A stretch of 64,000 nucleotides of DNA from Micromonospora sp. C28SCA-DRY-2 (GCF_030519475.1 NZ_JAUMKD010000006.1:62001-126000); one strand, 5' to 3'. Counted from the stretch's first letter, positions 51,844 to 60,372 are shown. Notes: generated by a model not told the origin, from the letters alone. Translations and numbers: made by a program.

Positions 51844-52797
51844 ATGGCCAGCACCGCCACCGCTCCTCCCGCCCCGGGCCGGCGTCGCCGTACGCCGCTG
51901 GCCCGGCGGGAGGCCCGCTGGGCGTACCTCTTCCTGGCGCCGTGGATCATCGGGTTCCTGGCGTTCACCGCCGGCCCGATGATCGCCAGCGCCTGGCTGA
52001 GCTTCACCGAGTACGACGTGATCAACCCGCCGGAGTACACCGGGCTGGACAACTACCGGGAGCTGATGGCCGATCCGCAGGTGGCCCGCAGCCTCGGCAA
52101 CACCGTCTACTACACGGCGCTGCACGTGCCGCTGGTGATGGCCATCTCGCTCGGACTGGCGCTGCTGCTCAAGCGGGTGGGGCGGTGGCAGGGCTTCTTC
52201 CGTACCGTCTTCTACCTGCCGGTGATGACCCCGGCGGTGGCGGTCGGCATCCTGTTCCTGCTCCTGCTCAACACCCAGGACGGGCTGATCAACCGCGGGC
52301 TGGCGCTGGTCGGGATCGAGGGGCCGAGCTGGACCACCGACCCGGACTGGGTGATGCCCGGCATCGTGCTGATGAGCCTCTGGAGCCTCGGCTCCACCGT
52401 GATCATCTATCTCGCCGCGTTGCAGAACGTGCCGCGTGACCTGTACGAGGCGGCCAGCATCGACGGGGCCGGCGCCTGGGCCCGGTTCCGCCACGTGACG
52501 CTGCCGATGATCTCCGGTGCGCTGTTCTTCACGCTGATCGTCAACACGATCGCGTCGCTGCAGATGTTCACCGAGGTCTACACCATGTACTTCGGCAACC
52601 GGGAGACGCAGAACCGGTTCAACAGCGACGCGGCATCGTTCTACGTGATCCATTTGTTCCAGGAAGCGTTCCAGTTCCTGCACATGGGCTACGCCTCGGC
52701 CATGGCCTGGCTGCTCTTCGTGATCATCCTGGTGGTCACGCTGGTGCAGGTGAAGCTCAGCAACCGGTTCGTGTTCTACGAGGGGGAGGACCGATGA
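51844..52797 (+). CDS. Sugar ABC transporter permease (MalF-type)
   Basis: A 317-residue membrane protein with six predicted helices, e.g. YLFLAPWIIGFLAFTAGPMI and VFYLPVMTPAVAVGILFLLL. The EAA-type ATPase-docking loop is YEAASIDGAGAWARFRHVTLP. It forms half of the import channel with the second permease gene. It starts 8 bp after the binding-protein gene. Its TGA overlaps the type A mini-ORF ATG. Confidence 0.93.
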   Translation: MASTATAPPAPGRRRRTPLARREARWAYLFLAPWIIGFLAFTAGPMIASAWLSFTEYDVINPPEYTGLDNYRELMADPQVARSLGNTVYYTALHVPLVMAISLGLALLLKRVGRWQGFFRTVFYLPVMTPAVAVGILFLLLLNTQDGLINRGLALVGIEGPSWTTDPDWVMPGIVLMSLWSLGSTVIIYLAALQNVPRDLYEAASIDGAGAWARFRHVTLPMISGALFFTLIVNTIASLQMFTEVYTMYFGNRETQNRFNSDAASFYVIHLFQEAFQFLHMGYASAMAWLLFVIILVVTLVQVKLSNRFVFYEGEDR

Positions 52798-52877
52798 GTG
52801 AGCGAAGCGAGCTAATCATCAGGTTCAGGGCGATGGTGCCCCATGACGGCACGCAGCGGAACGGAGTGCCGGCATGA
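52794..52877 (+). repeat. Type A mini-ORF linker between two transporter genes
   Basis: A 27-codon reading frame (starts MSERSELIIRFRAMVPHDG, then TQRNGVPA), homologous to the copy at 39986-40060 (shared MSER, VPH, GTQR, GVP). The ATG overlaps the permease stop as ATGA, and the TGA overlaps the next ATG at 52874 as ATGA. A CGGAGTGCC stretch lies just before that next start. Confidence 0.83.
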
Positions 52878-53041
52878 GCGGGATGTACCACGGGGTGGCG
52901 AACAGCCGGCGGACCCGGCTGGGCGCGGACTGGCACCCGCACCAGTGCGAGGTCCGGGAACACCCGGTCACCGACGGGCCGGTGGCCAACGCCCGGCGCT
53001 CGCGGGTCGAGAAGGACCCCGAGGGCGGGGCGGAGTCGTGA
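52874..53041 (+). CDS. Small 55-aa protein in the sugar transporter operon
   Basis: A 55-residue polar protein with no membrane helix: SGMYHGVANSRRTRLGADWH, then PHQCEVREHPVTDG and a basic/acidic tail. It has several histidines and one cysteine but no recognised domain. It overlaps the linker mini-ORF at its start (ATGA) and the second permease at its end (GTGA), so it should be translated in step with the transporter. Its place suggests an accessory role to the importer or merely a relic in the reading-frame chain. Confidence 0.6.
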   Translation: MSGMYHGVANSRRTRLGADWHPHQCEVREHPVTDGPVANARRSRVEKDPEGGAES

Positions 53042-53961
53042 CCACCGCGGTCGAGCGGACCGCCGCCGCGCCGGTGCCCGGGGCCGGGCCGGCGCCGGCG
53101 GCGGCCCGCCGGCCGCCCGCCGAGGACGCCCGGCGGCCGCTCTGGCAGCGGGTGGCGTTCGTGGCGGCGCTCACCGGCGCGTCCGTGATCTTCATGCTGC
53201 CGTTCGTCTGGCTGGTCGGCGCCTCGCTGCGCCCCCGCGAGTACGTCTTCGCCCCCGGTTTCCTGCCGGTGCCGTTCGCGCCCGGCAACTACACCGAGGC
53301 GTGGTCGGCGGCGCCGCTGCTGACCTGGCTGTTCAACAGCGTGGTGGTCGGCGTGGCCGCCGCCGCGGCGGTCACCATCTCCAGCGCCTGGGTGGCGTTC
53401 GGCTTCGCCTACTTCCGCTTCCCCGGCCGGGACCTGCTCTTCGGGCTGGTGCTGGCGACCATGATGCTGCCGTTCGCGGTGACCATGATTCCCACCTACC
53501 TGATCTGGTCGGAGCTGCGGCTGACCGACACCCAGGTGCCGCTCTGGGCGGGCAACCTGTTCGGTTCGGCGTTCTACATCTTCCTGCTGCGGCAGTTCCT
53601 GCTCTCGCTGCCCCGGGAGTACTTCGAGGCGGCCCGGGTGGACGGCGCGAGCTACCCGCAGCTGTTCTGGAAGCTGGCGTTCCCGCTGATCCGGCCCGCG
53701 CTGCTGGTGGCCTTCGTCTTCGAGTTCAAGGCCAGCTGGACGGATCTGATGAAGCCGCTGATCTACCTGCGCAACGAGGAGCTGTTCACCCTGCCGCGCG
53801 GGCTGAAGGTGGTGCTGGACCGGTTCGGCTACGGCGGCGAGCAGCAGTGGGAGGTGGTGCTCGCCGGCAGCGTGATCGCCACCGTCCCGATGATCATTCT
53901 GTTCTTCCTCGCCCAGCGGCACTTCGTCGAGGGCATCGCCACCACCGGCCGCAAGGGGTGA
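53038..53961 (+). CDS. Sugar ABC transporter permease (MalG-type)
   Basis: A 307-residue membrane protein. Its N-terminal ~35 residues are a disordered alanine/proline tail, then hydrophobic helices (VIFMLPFVWLVGASL, LLTWLFNSVVVGVAAAAAVT). The EAA-type loop is FEAARVDGASYPQLFWKLAFP. It pairs with the first permease. There is no ATPase gene in the operon, so a shared multi-sugar ATPase of the MsiK type probably drives it (inference from other actinomycetes). Confidence 0.93.
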   Translation: MTTAVERTAAAPVPGAGPAPAAARRPPAEDARRPLWQRVAFVAALTGASVIFMLPFVWLVGASLRPREYVFAPGFLPVPFAPGNYTEAWSAAPLLTWLFNSVVVGVAAAAAVTISSAWVAFGFAYFRFPGRDLLFGLVLATMMLPFAVTMIPTYLIWSELRLTDTQVPLWAGNLFGSAFYIFLLRQFLLSLPREYFEAARVDGASYPQLFWKLAFPLIRPALLVAFVFEFKASWTDLMKPLIYLRNEELFTLPRGLKVVLDRFGYGGEQQWEVVLAGSVIATVPMIILFFLAQRHFVEGIATTGRKG

Positions 53962-53975
53962 CTGGCGCGGGTGAC

Positions 53976-53981
53976 TAGGCT
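53976..53981 (+). promoter_or_regulatory. -10 box of a leaderless promoter
   Basis: TAGGCT ends 7 bp before the GTG at 53989, with no ribosome-binding site. A GTG at 53971 would lie upstream of this box, so 53989 is the preferred start. Confidence 0.55.
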
Positions 53982-53988
53982 CGACCGG

Positions 53989-54738
53989 GTGGAGCAGACC
54001 CCAGGCCGGATCGCCGGGCCGCCGCTGACCCCCCGTACCGCCGTGATCTGGTCGGTGCTGCGCGCCGAGCTGGACCGTCGGGGCGACGCCGAACTCACCG
54101 TCCTCGACGTGGGCGGCGGCACCGGTGGCTTCGCCGTACCGCTGGCCCGGGCCGGGCACCGGGTCACCGTGGTCGACGCCAGCCCGGACGCGCTCGCCGC
54201 GCTGACCCGCCGGGCCGCCGAGGCCGGGGTCGCCGGGCGGGTGCACGCGGTGCAGGGCGACGGGGACGCGCTCGCCGGGCTGGTCGAACCGGCCGGCGCC
54301 GACCTGGTGCTCTGCCACGCCGTGCTGGAGGTGGTCGACGACCCCGCGCCGGTGGTGGCCGCGCTGGCCACCGCGCTGCGCCCCGGCGGGGCCGCGAGCG
54401 TGCTGGTCGCCGGCCGGGCCGCCGCCGTGCTCGGCCGGGCGATGAACGGGCACCTGGACACCGCCGCCACGCTGGCCGCCGACCCGGCCGGCACCGCCGG
54501 TCCCCGGGACACCCTGCGCCGGCGCTACGACGCCGACGGCGCCGCCGCGCTGCTCGGCGCCGCCGGGCTGGTGGTCGAGGAGATCCACGGCGTACGCGTG
54601 CTCGCCGACCTGCTCCCCGCCGCCGTCGCCGACGGCCAGCCGGGCGCCCTGGTCGAGCTGGAGCGGACGCTCGCCGGGCGGTCGCCCTGGCGGGACCTGG
54701 CCGCCCAGCTGCACCTGTTCGCCCGCCGGCCGGCATGA
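53989..54738 (+). CDS. SAM-dependent class I methyltransferase
   Basis: A 249-residue methyltransferase. SAM site: ELTVLDVGGGTGGFAVPLA, then VTVVDASPDALAALT (acidic ribose ligand), and LVLCHAVLEVVDDPAPVVAA, GGAASVLVAGRAAAVL, and late LVVEEIHGVRVLADLL. This resembles the CmoA/UbiE-like class; the acceptor is unknown. A -10 box upstream supports the GTG at 53989 over 53971. Its stop overlaps the phosphodiesterase gene start as ATGA, so the two are coupled. Confidence 0.87.
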   Translation: MEQTPGRIAGPPLTPRTAVIWSVLRAELDRRGDAELTVLDVGGGTGGFAVPLARAGHRVTVVDASPDALAALTRRAAEAGVAGRVHAVQGDGDALAGLVEPAGADLVLCHAVLEVVDDPAPVVAALATALRPGGAASVLVAGRAAAVLGRAMNGHLDTAATLAADPAGTAGPRDTLRRRYDADGAAALLGAAGLVVEEIHGVRVLADLLPAAVADGQPGALVELERTLAGRSPWRDLAAQLHLFARRPA

Positions 54739-55913
54739 CCCGACCCTCCGCGCCGGCCGGCGCGCCCGACCCGCTGGCGGTGGTCGCCCCGCGCTACGGC
54801 ACCGGCAGCCTGGCCGACGTGCTGCCCAGCGCGCTGGCCGTGCTCGGCGTGCCCGGCGCCACCGACCCGCTCCGGCTCATCGAGGCGCTGGACGGGGTAC
54901 GCCGGATCGCGGTGCTGCTGGTCGACGGCCTCGGCTGGTACCAGATCCCGACCGCCGCCCGGTACGCGCCGACCCTGGCCGGGCTGGCCGCGACCGTCGG
55001 TCGGCCGCTCACCTCGGGCTTCCCGTCCACCACGCCGACCAGCCTGGTGACCCTCGGCACCGGCGCCGCCCCCGGCGCGCACGGCGTGCTCGGCTTCACC
55101 GTCCGGGTGCCCGGCAGCGACCGGGTGCTCAACCACATCGAGTGGGCCGCCGACCCGGCCCCGCTGCGCTGGCAGCCGGTCCGCACCCAGCTGGAGCGGG
55201 CCCGGGCCGCCGGGGTGGCGGTGACCGTGGTGAGCCGCCCGGAGTTCGGCGGCAGCGGGCTCACCGTGGCCGCCAACCGCGGCGGCGACTACCGCGGCGC
55301 CGCCGGCGTCGACGCGCTCGCCCGGGAGATGCTGGCCGCCCTCGCCGCCGGCGAGGGGCCGACGCTGGTCTCCGGCTACCACCCGGACCTGGACCGGCAC
55401 GGCCACCTCACCGGCGTCGACTCGATGCCCTGGCGGCACGCCGCCGCCGAGGTGGACGAGTTGCTCACCCGGCTGGTCGACGGCCTGCCGGCGGACGCCG
55501 CGCTGCTGGTCACCGCCGACCACGGGCAGCTCGACGTACCGGCCGGGCACCGCTTCGACCTGGACACCGACCCGCGGCTGCGGGCCGGGGTGCGGGTGGT
55601 CTCCGGTGAACCGCGGGTCCGCTACCTGCACGTGGCCCCCGGCGCCACCGCCGACGTGGTGGCCGCCTGGTCGGCGGTGCTCGGTGCCGCGGCCCGGGTG
55701 CGGACCCGGGACGAGGTGGTGGCCGACGGCTGGTTCGGCCCGGTGCCCGAGGAGCACCTGAGCCGGATCGGCGACGTGGTGGTGATCTGCAACGACACCT
55801 ACGCGGTGATGGCCACCCGGTCGGAGAAGCCGCTGGCCTCCCGGCTGGTGGCGTACCACGGGGCGGACACCGCGGCGGAGATGACCATCCCGCTGCTGGT
55901 GGTCCGCGGCTGA
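54735..55913 (+). CDS. Alkaline phosphatase-superfamily nucleotide pyrophosphatase/phosphodiesterase
   Basis: A 392-residue two-zinc phosphodiesterase. Seen: VLLVDGLGWYQIP (metal Asp), GFPSTTPTSLVTLGTGAAPG (with nucleophile Thr) and GAHGVLGF. Then YHPDLDRHGHLTGVDS and LVTADHGQLDVPAGHRF (Asp/His metal ligands). No signal peptide, so it may be cytosolic. It probably cleaves nucleotide-sugar or similar diester/pyrophosphate bonds; substrate unknown. It overlaps the methyltransferase gene by 4 bp. A 97-bp G/C-rich gap then precedes the convergent TetR gene. Confidence 0.9.
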   Translation: MTRPSAPAGAPDPLAVVAPRYGTGSLADVLPSALAVLGVPGATDPLRLIEALDGVRRIAVLLVDGLGWYQIPTAARYAPTLAGLAATVGRPLTSGFPSTTPTSLVTLGTGAAPGAHGVLGFTVRVPGSDRVLNHIEWAADPAPLRWQPVRTQLERARAAGVAVTVVSRPEFGGSGLTVAANRGGDYRGAAGVDALAREMLAALAAGEGPTLVSGYHPDLDRHGHLTGVDSMPWRHAAAEVDELLTRLVDGLPADAALLVTADHGQLDVPAGHRFDLDTDPRLRAGVRVVSGEPRVRYLHVAPGATADVVAAWSAVLGAAARVRTRDEVVADGWFGPVPEEHLSRIGDVVVICNDTYAVMATRSEKPLASRLVAYHGADTAAEMTIPLLVVRG

Positions 55914-56010
55914 CCGCCCCGGCCGGTGCCGCGGCCGCCGGCCGGCCGGCGCCGGCGGTCGGCGGGGCCGGTCCGGCCGATGATCCGGGGTCGACGGTCG
56001 GCGGAGCCGG

Positions 56011-56619
56011 TCAGCGGCGGGGTGCGCCCTGGTCGACGGGGGGCGACGTCCGGTCGGCGCCGCTCAGGCCGGCGAGCGCCCGCGCGAGGTCGTCGGCGGT
56101 GGGGGCCGACGCGGGGTCGATCAGCCACTGGATCATGGCGCCGTTGACCATCGCCATGGCGAGCCCGCCGTAGCCGCGGGCCTGCTCCGCCGAGACCTCC
56201 GCCGGTGGGACGCCGAGCACCAGCGCGGCCAGGTCCCGCCGGCCGGCGGCGTAGCCGGCCACCAGCTGCGCCCGGACCTCGGGCGCGAACTCCGCCTGGG
56301 CGTACGCCTGCACGCTGGCCACCAGGATGGCCCGCTGCTCGGGGGCGGCCGTCAGCAGTCCGTCGACGAACCCGCGCAGCCGGTCCAGCGGGGTGCCGTC
56401 GGCGTCCGGTACGACAGCCGCCGCGATGGCGTCGCCCCAGGCGTCGAAGGTCTCCATCACGGCGGCGTTGAGCAGGGCGTCCTTGCTGCCGAAGTGGTAA
56501 CCGATGGAGCCGAGATGCGCGCCGGCCGCCGCCACGATGTCACGGGCGGTGGTGTGCGCGTAACCCTTCTCCACCAGGCACTTCTTCGCGCCCGCCAGCA
56601 GGTCCTCTCGCTGTCCCAT
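56011..56619 (-). CDS. TetR-family repressor, divergent to an MFS pump
   Basis: A 202-residue TetR regulator. HTH region: LAGAKKCLVEKGYAHTTARD, then IVAAAGAHLGSIGYHFGSKD and LLNAAVMETFDAWGD. The rest is a helical ligand-binding/dimer domain. It is divergent from an MFS exporter with an 82-bp intergenic region full of AT-rich repeats, the classical arrangement for a drug-responsive repressor. The start ATG at 56619 was chosen because conserved sequence begins there and upstream residues are low quality. It probably represses both genes. Confidence 0.9.
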   Translation of the reverse strand: MGQREDLLAGAKKCLVEKGYAHTTARDIVAAAGAHLGSIGYHFGSKDALLNAAVMETFDAWGDAIAAAVVPDADGTPLDRLRGFVDGLLTAAPEQRAILVASVQAYAQAEFAPEVRAQLVAGYAAGRRDLAALVLGVPPAEVSAEQARGYGGLAMAMVNGAMIQWLIDPASAPTADDLARALAGLSGADRTSPPVDQGAPRR

Positions 56620-56648
56620 GCGGGCAGTGTAGTCCACCTTTGAACACC

Positions 56649-56687
56649 CGTCTTGAACAAACGTCTTGTACAAGCGTATTGTACGCG
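56649..56687. promoter_or_regulatory. Three 13-bp direct repeats, operator of the TetR/MFS pair
   Basis: The three units start at 56649, 56662 and 56675, spaced exactly 13 bp, with core CGTCTTGAACAAA, CGTCTTGTACAAG and CGTATTGTACGCG. A weaker fourth (ACCTTTGAACACC) begins at 56636. The second contains the palindrome CTTGTACAAG. The spacing of 13 bp puts repeats about one and a quarter helical turns apart. Confidence 0.72.
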
Positions 56688-56695
56688 CGTACATT
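56666..56695 (+). promoter_or_regulatory. Leaderless promoter of the MFS gene, overlapped by operator repeats
   Basis: TTGTAC (56666-56671, -35) and TACATT (56690-56695, -10) are spaced by 18 bp. The GTG start is 6 bp after the -10. The operator repeats cover the -35 and the spacer, so bound repressor would block polymerase. Confidence 0.62.
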
Positions 56696-56701
56696 CCCCT
56701 C

Positions 56702-58234
56702 GTGACCACCTCCGTTCCCTCCCGTGCCCGAGGCCGCGAATGGGTCGGCCTCGCCGCCCTCGTCATCCCGGCCCTCCTCGCCTCGATGGACCTGTCCATC
56801 CTGTTCATGGCCGCGCCCCTGATCAGCGCCGAACTCGGCCCGACCGCCGGCCAGCACCTGTGGATCGTGGACATCTACGGGTTCGTGATGGCCGGCCTGC
56901 TGGTGACCATGGGCAGCCTCGGCGACCGCATCGGGCGCCGCCGGCTGCTGCTCATCGGCGCCGCCGCGTTCGGGGCGGCGTCGCTGCTGGCCGCCTTCGC
57001 CACCACCCCGGAGCTGCTCATCGCCGCCCGGGCGCTGCTCGGGCTGGGCGGCGCCACCCTCGCCCCGTCGACCCTGGCCCTGATCCGCGGCATGTTCGCC
57101 GACGAGAACCAACGCCGGATCGCGATCGGGGTCTGGACGGCCGGCTTCACCGGTGGCATCGCGATCGGGCCGATCATCGGCGGCTTCCTGCTGGAGCGGT
57201 TCTGGTGGGGCTCGGTCTTCGTCGTCAACGTCCCGGTCATGCTGCTGCTGCTCGTGGTCGGGCCGCTGCTGCTGCCCGAGTCGAAGGACCCGAACCCGGG
57301 GCGGTTCGACCCGTTCAGCTCGCTGCTCTCCCTGGGCGCGATCCTGCCGGTCATCTACGCGGTCAAGCACCTGGCCGAGGCGGGGCCGAACGCGTCCTCG
57401 CTGGTCGCCTTCCTCGCCGGGCTGGCCGTCGGCGCCCTCTTCGTACGCCGGCAGCGCCGCAGCGAGCAGCCCATGATCGACGTACGGCTCTTCTCGACCG
57501 GCGCCTTCTCGGCGGCGATCGGCGCGAACACGGCGATCACCTTCGCCAGCGCCGGCATGGGGCTGCTCGCCGTCACGTTCATGCAGACGGTGCTCGGGCT
57601 CAGCCCGTTCGACGCCGCGCTCTGGACCCTGCCCACCATCCTGGGCAGCGTGGTCGGCGTCGCCCTCGCCTCCGCCCTCGCCCCGCGCACCCGGCCCGCG
57701 GTCCTGGTCAGCACCGGGCTGGTCCTCGCCGCTGCCGGGTTCCTACTGGTCAGCACCATGCGGGTCGACTCGCCGGTCTGGTGGCTGATCGCCAGCTACG
57801 GGCTGCTCACCCTCGGCGTGGGGATGACCAGCACGCTGGCGACCTCGCTCGTGCTCACCACGGCGCCGCCGGAGCGGGCGGGAGCCGCGTCGGCGCTCTC
57901 CGAGACGAGCACCGAGTTCGGCGGCGCGCTCGGCATCGCCGTGCTGGGCAGCATCGCCGCCGGCATCTACCGGGCCGAGATGGACGCCGGGACGCCGGTC
58001 GGCCTCGACGACGGGCTCGCCGACGCGGCCGTCGACACCGTCGGCGGCGCCCTCGCGGTGGCCGGCCAGCTGCCGGCCGAGCTGGCCGACGCCCTGCTCG
58101 AGCGCGCCTTCGCCGCCTTCACCGACGGCTTCACGGTCACCGCCGTGGTCGGCGCGGTGATCCTCCTCGCCGGAGCGGTCGCCAGCGGCGTCGCCCTGCG
58201 CCGGGTGGCCGCGGGAACGACGCCGGCCGACTGA
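56702..58234 (+). CDS. MFS drug exporter, DHA2 (14-helix) type
   Basis: A 510-residue membrane transporter with about 14 helices. Motif A is GSLGDRIGRRRLLLIG; other marks are ALLASMDLSILFMAAPLI near the N-terminus (motif D-like) and RALLGLGGATLAPSTLAL, with motif C-like GGIAIGPIIGGFLLERFWW. These match EmrB/QacA-type proton antiporters that expel drugs or quaternary amines. The GTG at 56702 follows a promoter without leader. Divergent TetR suggests substrate-induced expression. Confidence 0.93.
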   Translation: MTTSVPSRARGREWVGLAALVIPALLASMDLSILFMAAPLISAELGPTAGQHLWIVDIYGFVMAGLLVTMGSLGDRIGRRRLLLIGAAAFGAASLLAAFATTPELLIAARALLGLGGATLAPSTLALIRGMFADENQRRIAIGVWTAGFTGGIAIGPIIGGFLLERFWWGSVFVVNVPVMLLLLVVGPLLLPESKDPNPGRFDPFSSLLSLGAILPVIYAVKHLAEAGPNASSLVAFLAGLAVGALFVRRQRRSEQPMIDVRLFSTGAFSAAIGANTAITFASAGMGLLAVTFMQTVLGLSPFDAALWTLPTILGSVVGVALASALAPRTRPAVLVSTGLVLAAAGFLLVSTMRVDSPVWWLIASYGLLTLGVGMTSTLATSLVLTTAPPERAGAASALSETSTEFGGALGIAVLGSIAAGIYRAEMDAGTPVGLDDGLADAAVDTVGGALAVAGQLPAELADALLERAFAAFTDGFTVTAVVGAVILLAGAVASGVALRRVAAGTTPAD

Positions 58235-58310
58235 GCTCGACGGGACCGCCCGGACGGACCGGTGGCGCGCTGCCGCCGGACCGTCCGGGCGGACTGTCGG
58301 AGGTGCCCGC

Positions 58311-58316
58311 TAGCCT
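58311..58316 (+). promoter_or_regulatory. -10 box of a leaderless dinB promoter
   Basis: TAGCCT ends 6 bp before the dinB ATG; no Shine-Dalgarno is between. I see no SOS box here. Confidence 0.6.
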
Positions 58317-58322
58317 GCGGCA

Positions 58323-59582
58323 ATGGGTCGCAGTCAGTCGTTGCCGCGGGGCGGTGACCCCCGCTTCGGGCCGGACGCCGACGACTCCGGCTGCCCGATC
58401 CTGCACGTCGACATGGACGCCTTCTTCGCCGCGGTGGAGGTGCGCCGCCGGCCCGAGCTGCGCGGCCGGCCGGTCGTGGTCGGCGGGCTCGGCCCGCGCG
58501 GCGTGGTCAGCTCGGCCAGCTACGAGGCCCGGCGCTACGGCGTACGCAGCGCCATGCCCACCATGCGGGCCCGGGCGCTCTGCCCCGACGCGGTCTACCT
58601 CCCGCCCGACTTCACCCAGTACACCGCCGCCTCCCGGGCGGTCATGCAGATCTTCCGGGACGTCACCCCGCTGGTCGAGCCGCTCTCCCTGGACGAGGCG
58701 TTCCTCGACGTGGCCGGCGCCCGGCGGCTGTTCGGCTCCCCGGCCGCCATCGCCCGGCTGATCCGCGAGCGGGTCGCCGCCGAGCAGGGGCTCACCTGCT
58801 CGGTCGGGGTGGCGCCGAGCAAGTTCGTGGCCAAGCTCGGCTCGACCCGGGCCAAGCCGGACGGCCTGCTCGTCGTGCCGGCCGGGCGGGTGCTCGACTT
58901 CCTCCACCCGCTGCCGGTGGCGGCGCTCTGGGGCGTGGGGGAGCGGGCCGCCGAGGCGCTGCGCCGGCTCGGCCTGAACACCATCGGCGATCTCGCCGAG
59001 GCGCCGCTCGGCATGCTGCGCCGCGCCGTCGGTGAGGCGTCCGCCAGCCACCTGCACGAGCTGGCCTGGGGCCGCGACCCGCGCCGGGTCAGCCCGGAAC
59101 ACGTGGAGAAGTCGATCGGCGCGGAGGTGACCTTCGACGCCGACGTGGCCGACCCGCTGGAGATCCGGCGGGCCCTGCTCGCCCTGGCCGAGAAGGTCGG
59201 CGCCCGGCTGCGCCGGGCCGGTCAGGTGGGTCGGACGGTGTCGCTGAAGGTACGGATGGCCGACTTCCGCACGGTGAACCGCTCCCGCACCCTCGCCGTG
59301 CCCACCGACACCGCCCGGGAGGTGTTCGACACAGTCTGGGCGCTCTACACCGCGCTCGATCCGGGCGACCGGATCCGCCTGGTCGGCGTCCGGGTCGAAG
59401 GGCTCGCCGGGGCGGCGGGCGCCCCGCGCCAGCTCACGCTGGGCGCGCCCGAGCGCGGCTGGCGGGAGGCGGAAGCTGCCGCCGACGCCGCGGCTGCCCG
59501 TTTCGGGCGGTCCGTCATAGGTCCGGCCAGTCTGCTCGGTGCCCGCGACGTGCGCCGAAATGAAAATCCACGCCGGCCATAG
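58323..59582 (+). CDS. dinB: DNA polymerase IV (Y family)
   Basis: A 419-residue translesion DNA polymerase. The active site is intact, with LHVDMDAFFAAVEVRRRPEL and PLSLDEAFLDVAG carrying the three acidic residues. VVSSASYEARRYGVRSAMP, TCSVGVAPSKFVAKLGSTR and GVGERAAEALRRLGLNTIGD (HhH) complete it. This distinguishes it from the inactive ImuB encoded 14 kb upstream. The C-terminal portion has the little finger and a charged tail. It copies over damaged template with low fidelity. It lies near the cell-division region as in mycobacteria. Confidence 0.95.
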   Translation: MGRSQSLPRGGDPRFGPDADDSGCPILHVDMDAFFAAVEVRRRPELRGRPVVVGGLGPRGVVSSASYEARRYGVRSAMPTMRARALCPDAVYLPPDFTQYTAASRAVMQIFRDVTPLVEPLSLDEAFLDVAGARRLFGSPAAIARLIRERVAAEQGLTCSVGVAPSKFVAKLGSTRAKPDGLLVVPAGRVLDFLHPLPVAALWGVGERAAEALRRLGLNTIGDLAEAPLGMLRRAVGEASASHLHELAWGRDPRRVSPEHVEKSIGAEVTFDADVADPLEIRRALLALAEKVGARLRRAGQVGRTVSLKVRMADFRTVNRSRTLAVPTDTAREVFDTVWALYTALDPGDRIRLVGVRVEGLAGAAGAPRQLTLGAPERGWREAEAAADAAAARFGRSVIGPASLLGARDVRRNENPRRP

Positions 59583-59697
59583 GTCGTCCCGCTTTCCGAC
59601 GCGCGACCCCCCTCGTAGACTTGCGGGTAAGCAGCCGGTTGGCTGCCACGGTCTGTCGGTCCGACCGGGCCGACCAACGTGACCGGGGAGGAGTGCC

Positions 59698-60093
59698 GTG
59701 CCGCTCTCGGAGCACGAGCAGCGGCTGTTCGAGCAGATCGAGCGGTCGCTTGCCGAGGACCCCAAATTCGCCTCGGCCGTGCGCGCCAGCGACCCGCGTT
59801 TCCACGCGCGGCGTCGCCTGCTCGTCGCTGCCGGCGTGATCATCGCTGGCCTGGCCCTGTTGGTCTACGGCGCGGTGATCAAGACTCCGCCGCTGGCGGT
59901 GGCGGGTTTCGTCGTCATGCTGGCCTCGGCCGCGTTCGCGGTGCAGTCGCACCGCCGAGCGCAGTCACCCGACCTGCACGTCGTGGGCGGTACGACGAGT
60001 CGTCGCCGTCCCCGCGGTCGTGCCGGTCGACGGCCGTCGATCCTGGACCGGCTGGAGGACCGGTGGCGGCAGCGCCCGGAGGGGCACCGCTGA
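59698..60093 (+). CDS. DUF3040 membrane protein
   Basis: A 131-residue actinobacterial protein with an N-terminal acidic/helical DUF3040 block: MPLSEHEQRLFEQIERSLA, EDPKFASAVR. It then has two hydrophobic helices (LLVAAGVIIAGLALLVYGAV and PLAVAGFVVMLASAAFAV) and a very basic tail rich in arginine (RRRPRGRAGRRP). It probably faces the membrane with the tail in the cytosol. In related genomes it lies before mraZ and the dcw cluster, so a link with division is possible but unproven. The GTG start has GGGGAGGAG upstream. Confidence 0.85.
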   Translation: MPLSEHEQRLFEQIERSLAEDPKFASAVRASDPRFHARRRLLVAAGVIIAGLALLVYGAVIKTPPLAVAGFVVMLASAAFAVQSHRRAQSPDLHVVGGTTSRRRPRGRAGRRPSILDRLEDRWRQRPEGHR

Positions 60094-60296
60094 CGCCGGC
60101 CCGCCGCTGAGGCGGGCACTTCACCGCTCCAGGCGGATCGCCGGGACGCCCCGGCGACCTTCGACGTTTCTCCACGCCCCGGCCCGGGGCGGTCCGCCTT
60201 CGACGTCGCCCCCGGTCCGAGCTGGCCCGGCGTGGCCACGCCCGGGATGACTCGCGCTGCCACGCCCGCAGGCGATCCGGGCGCCGTCGCTTTCGC

Positions 60297-60372
60297 AAGA
60301 TCGTGCTACTTCCTGGATGTAGTGGCATCTCGGCGCAGGGATGCCACTACATCCAGGAATGAGCGTGATCTT
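60297..60372. repeat. REP-like palindrome with perfect 20-bp arms
   Basis: Perfect arms 60310-60329 and 60340-60359 (core GGATGTAGTGGCATC) around a 10-nt loop, with outer AAGATC/GATCTT at 60297-60302 and 60367-60372. It lies in the 431-bp gap (60094-60524) between convergent DUF3040 and transglutaminase genes. I see no gene in the gap; its remaining sequence is arginine/proline-coding noise. Confidence 0.82.

Noticed and set aside
58235..58322. SOS box before dinB
   Set aside because: No CGAAC-N4-GTTCG-like sequence is present; only a leaderless -10 box is seen.
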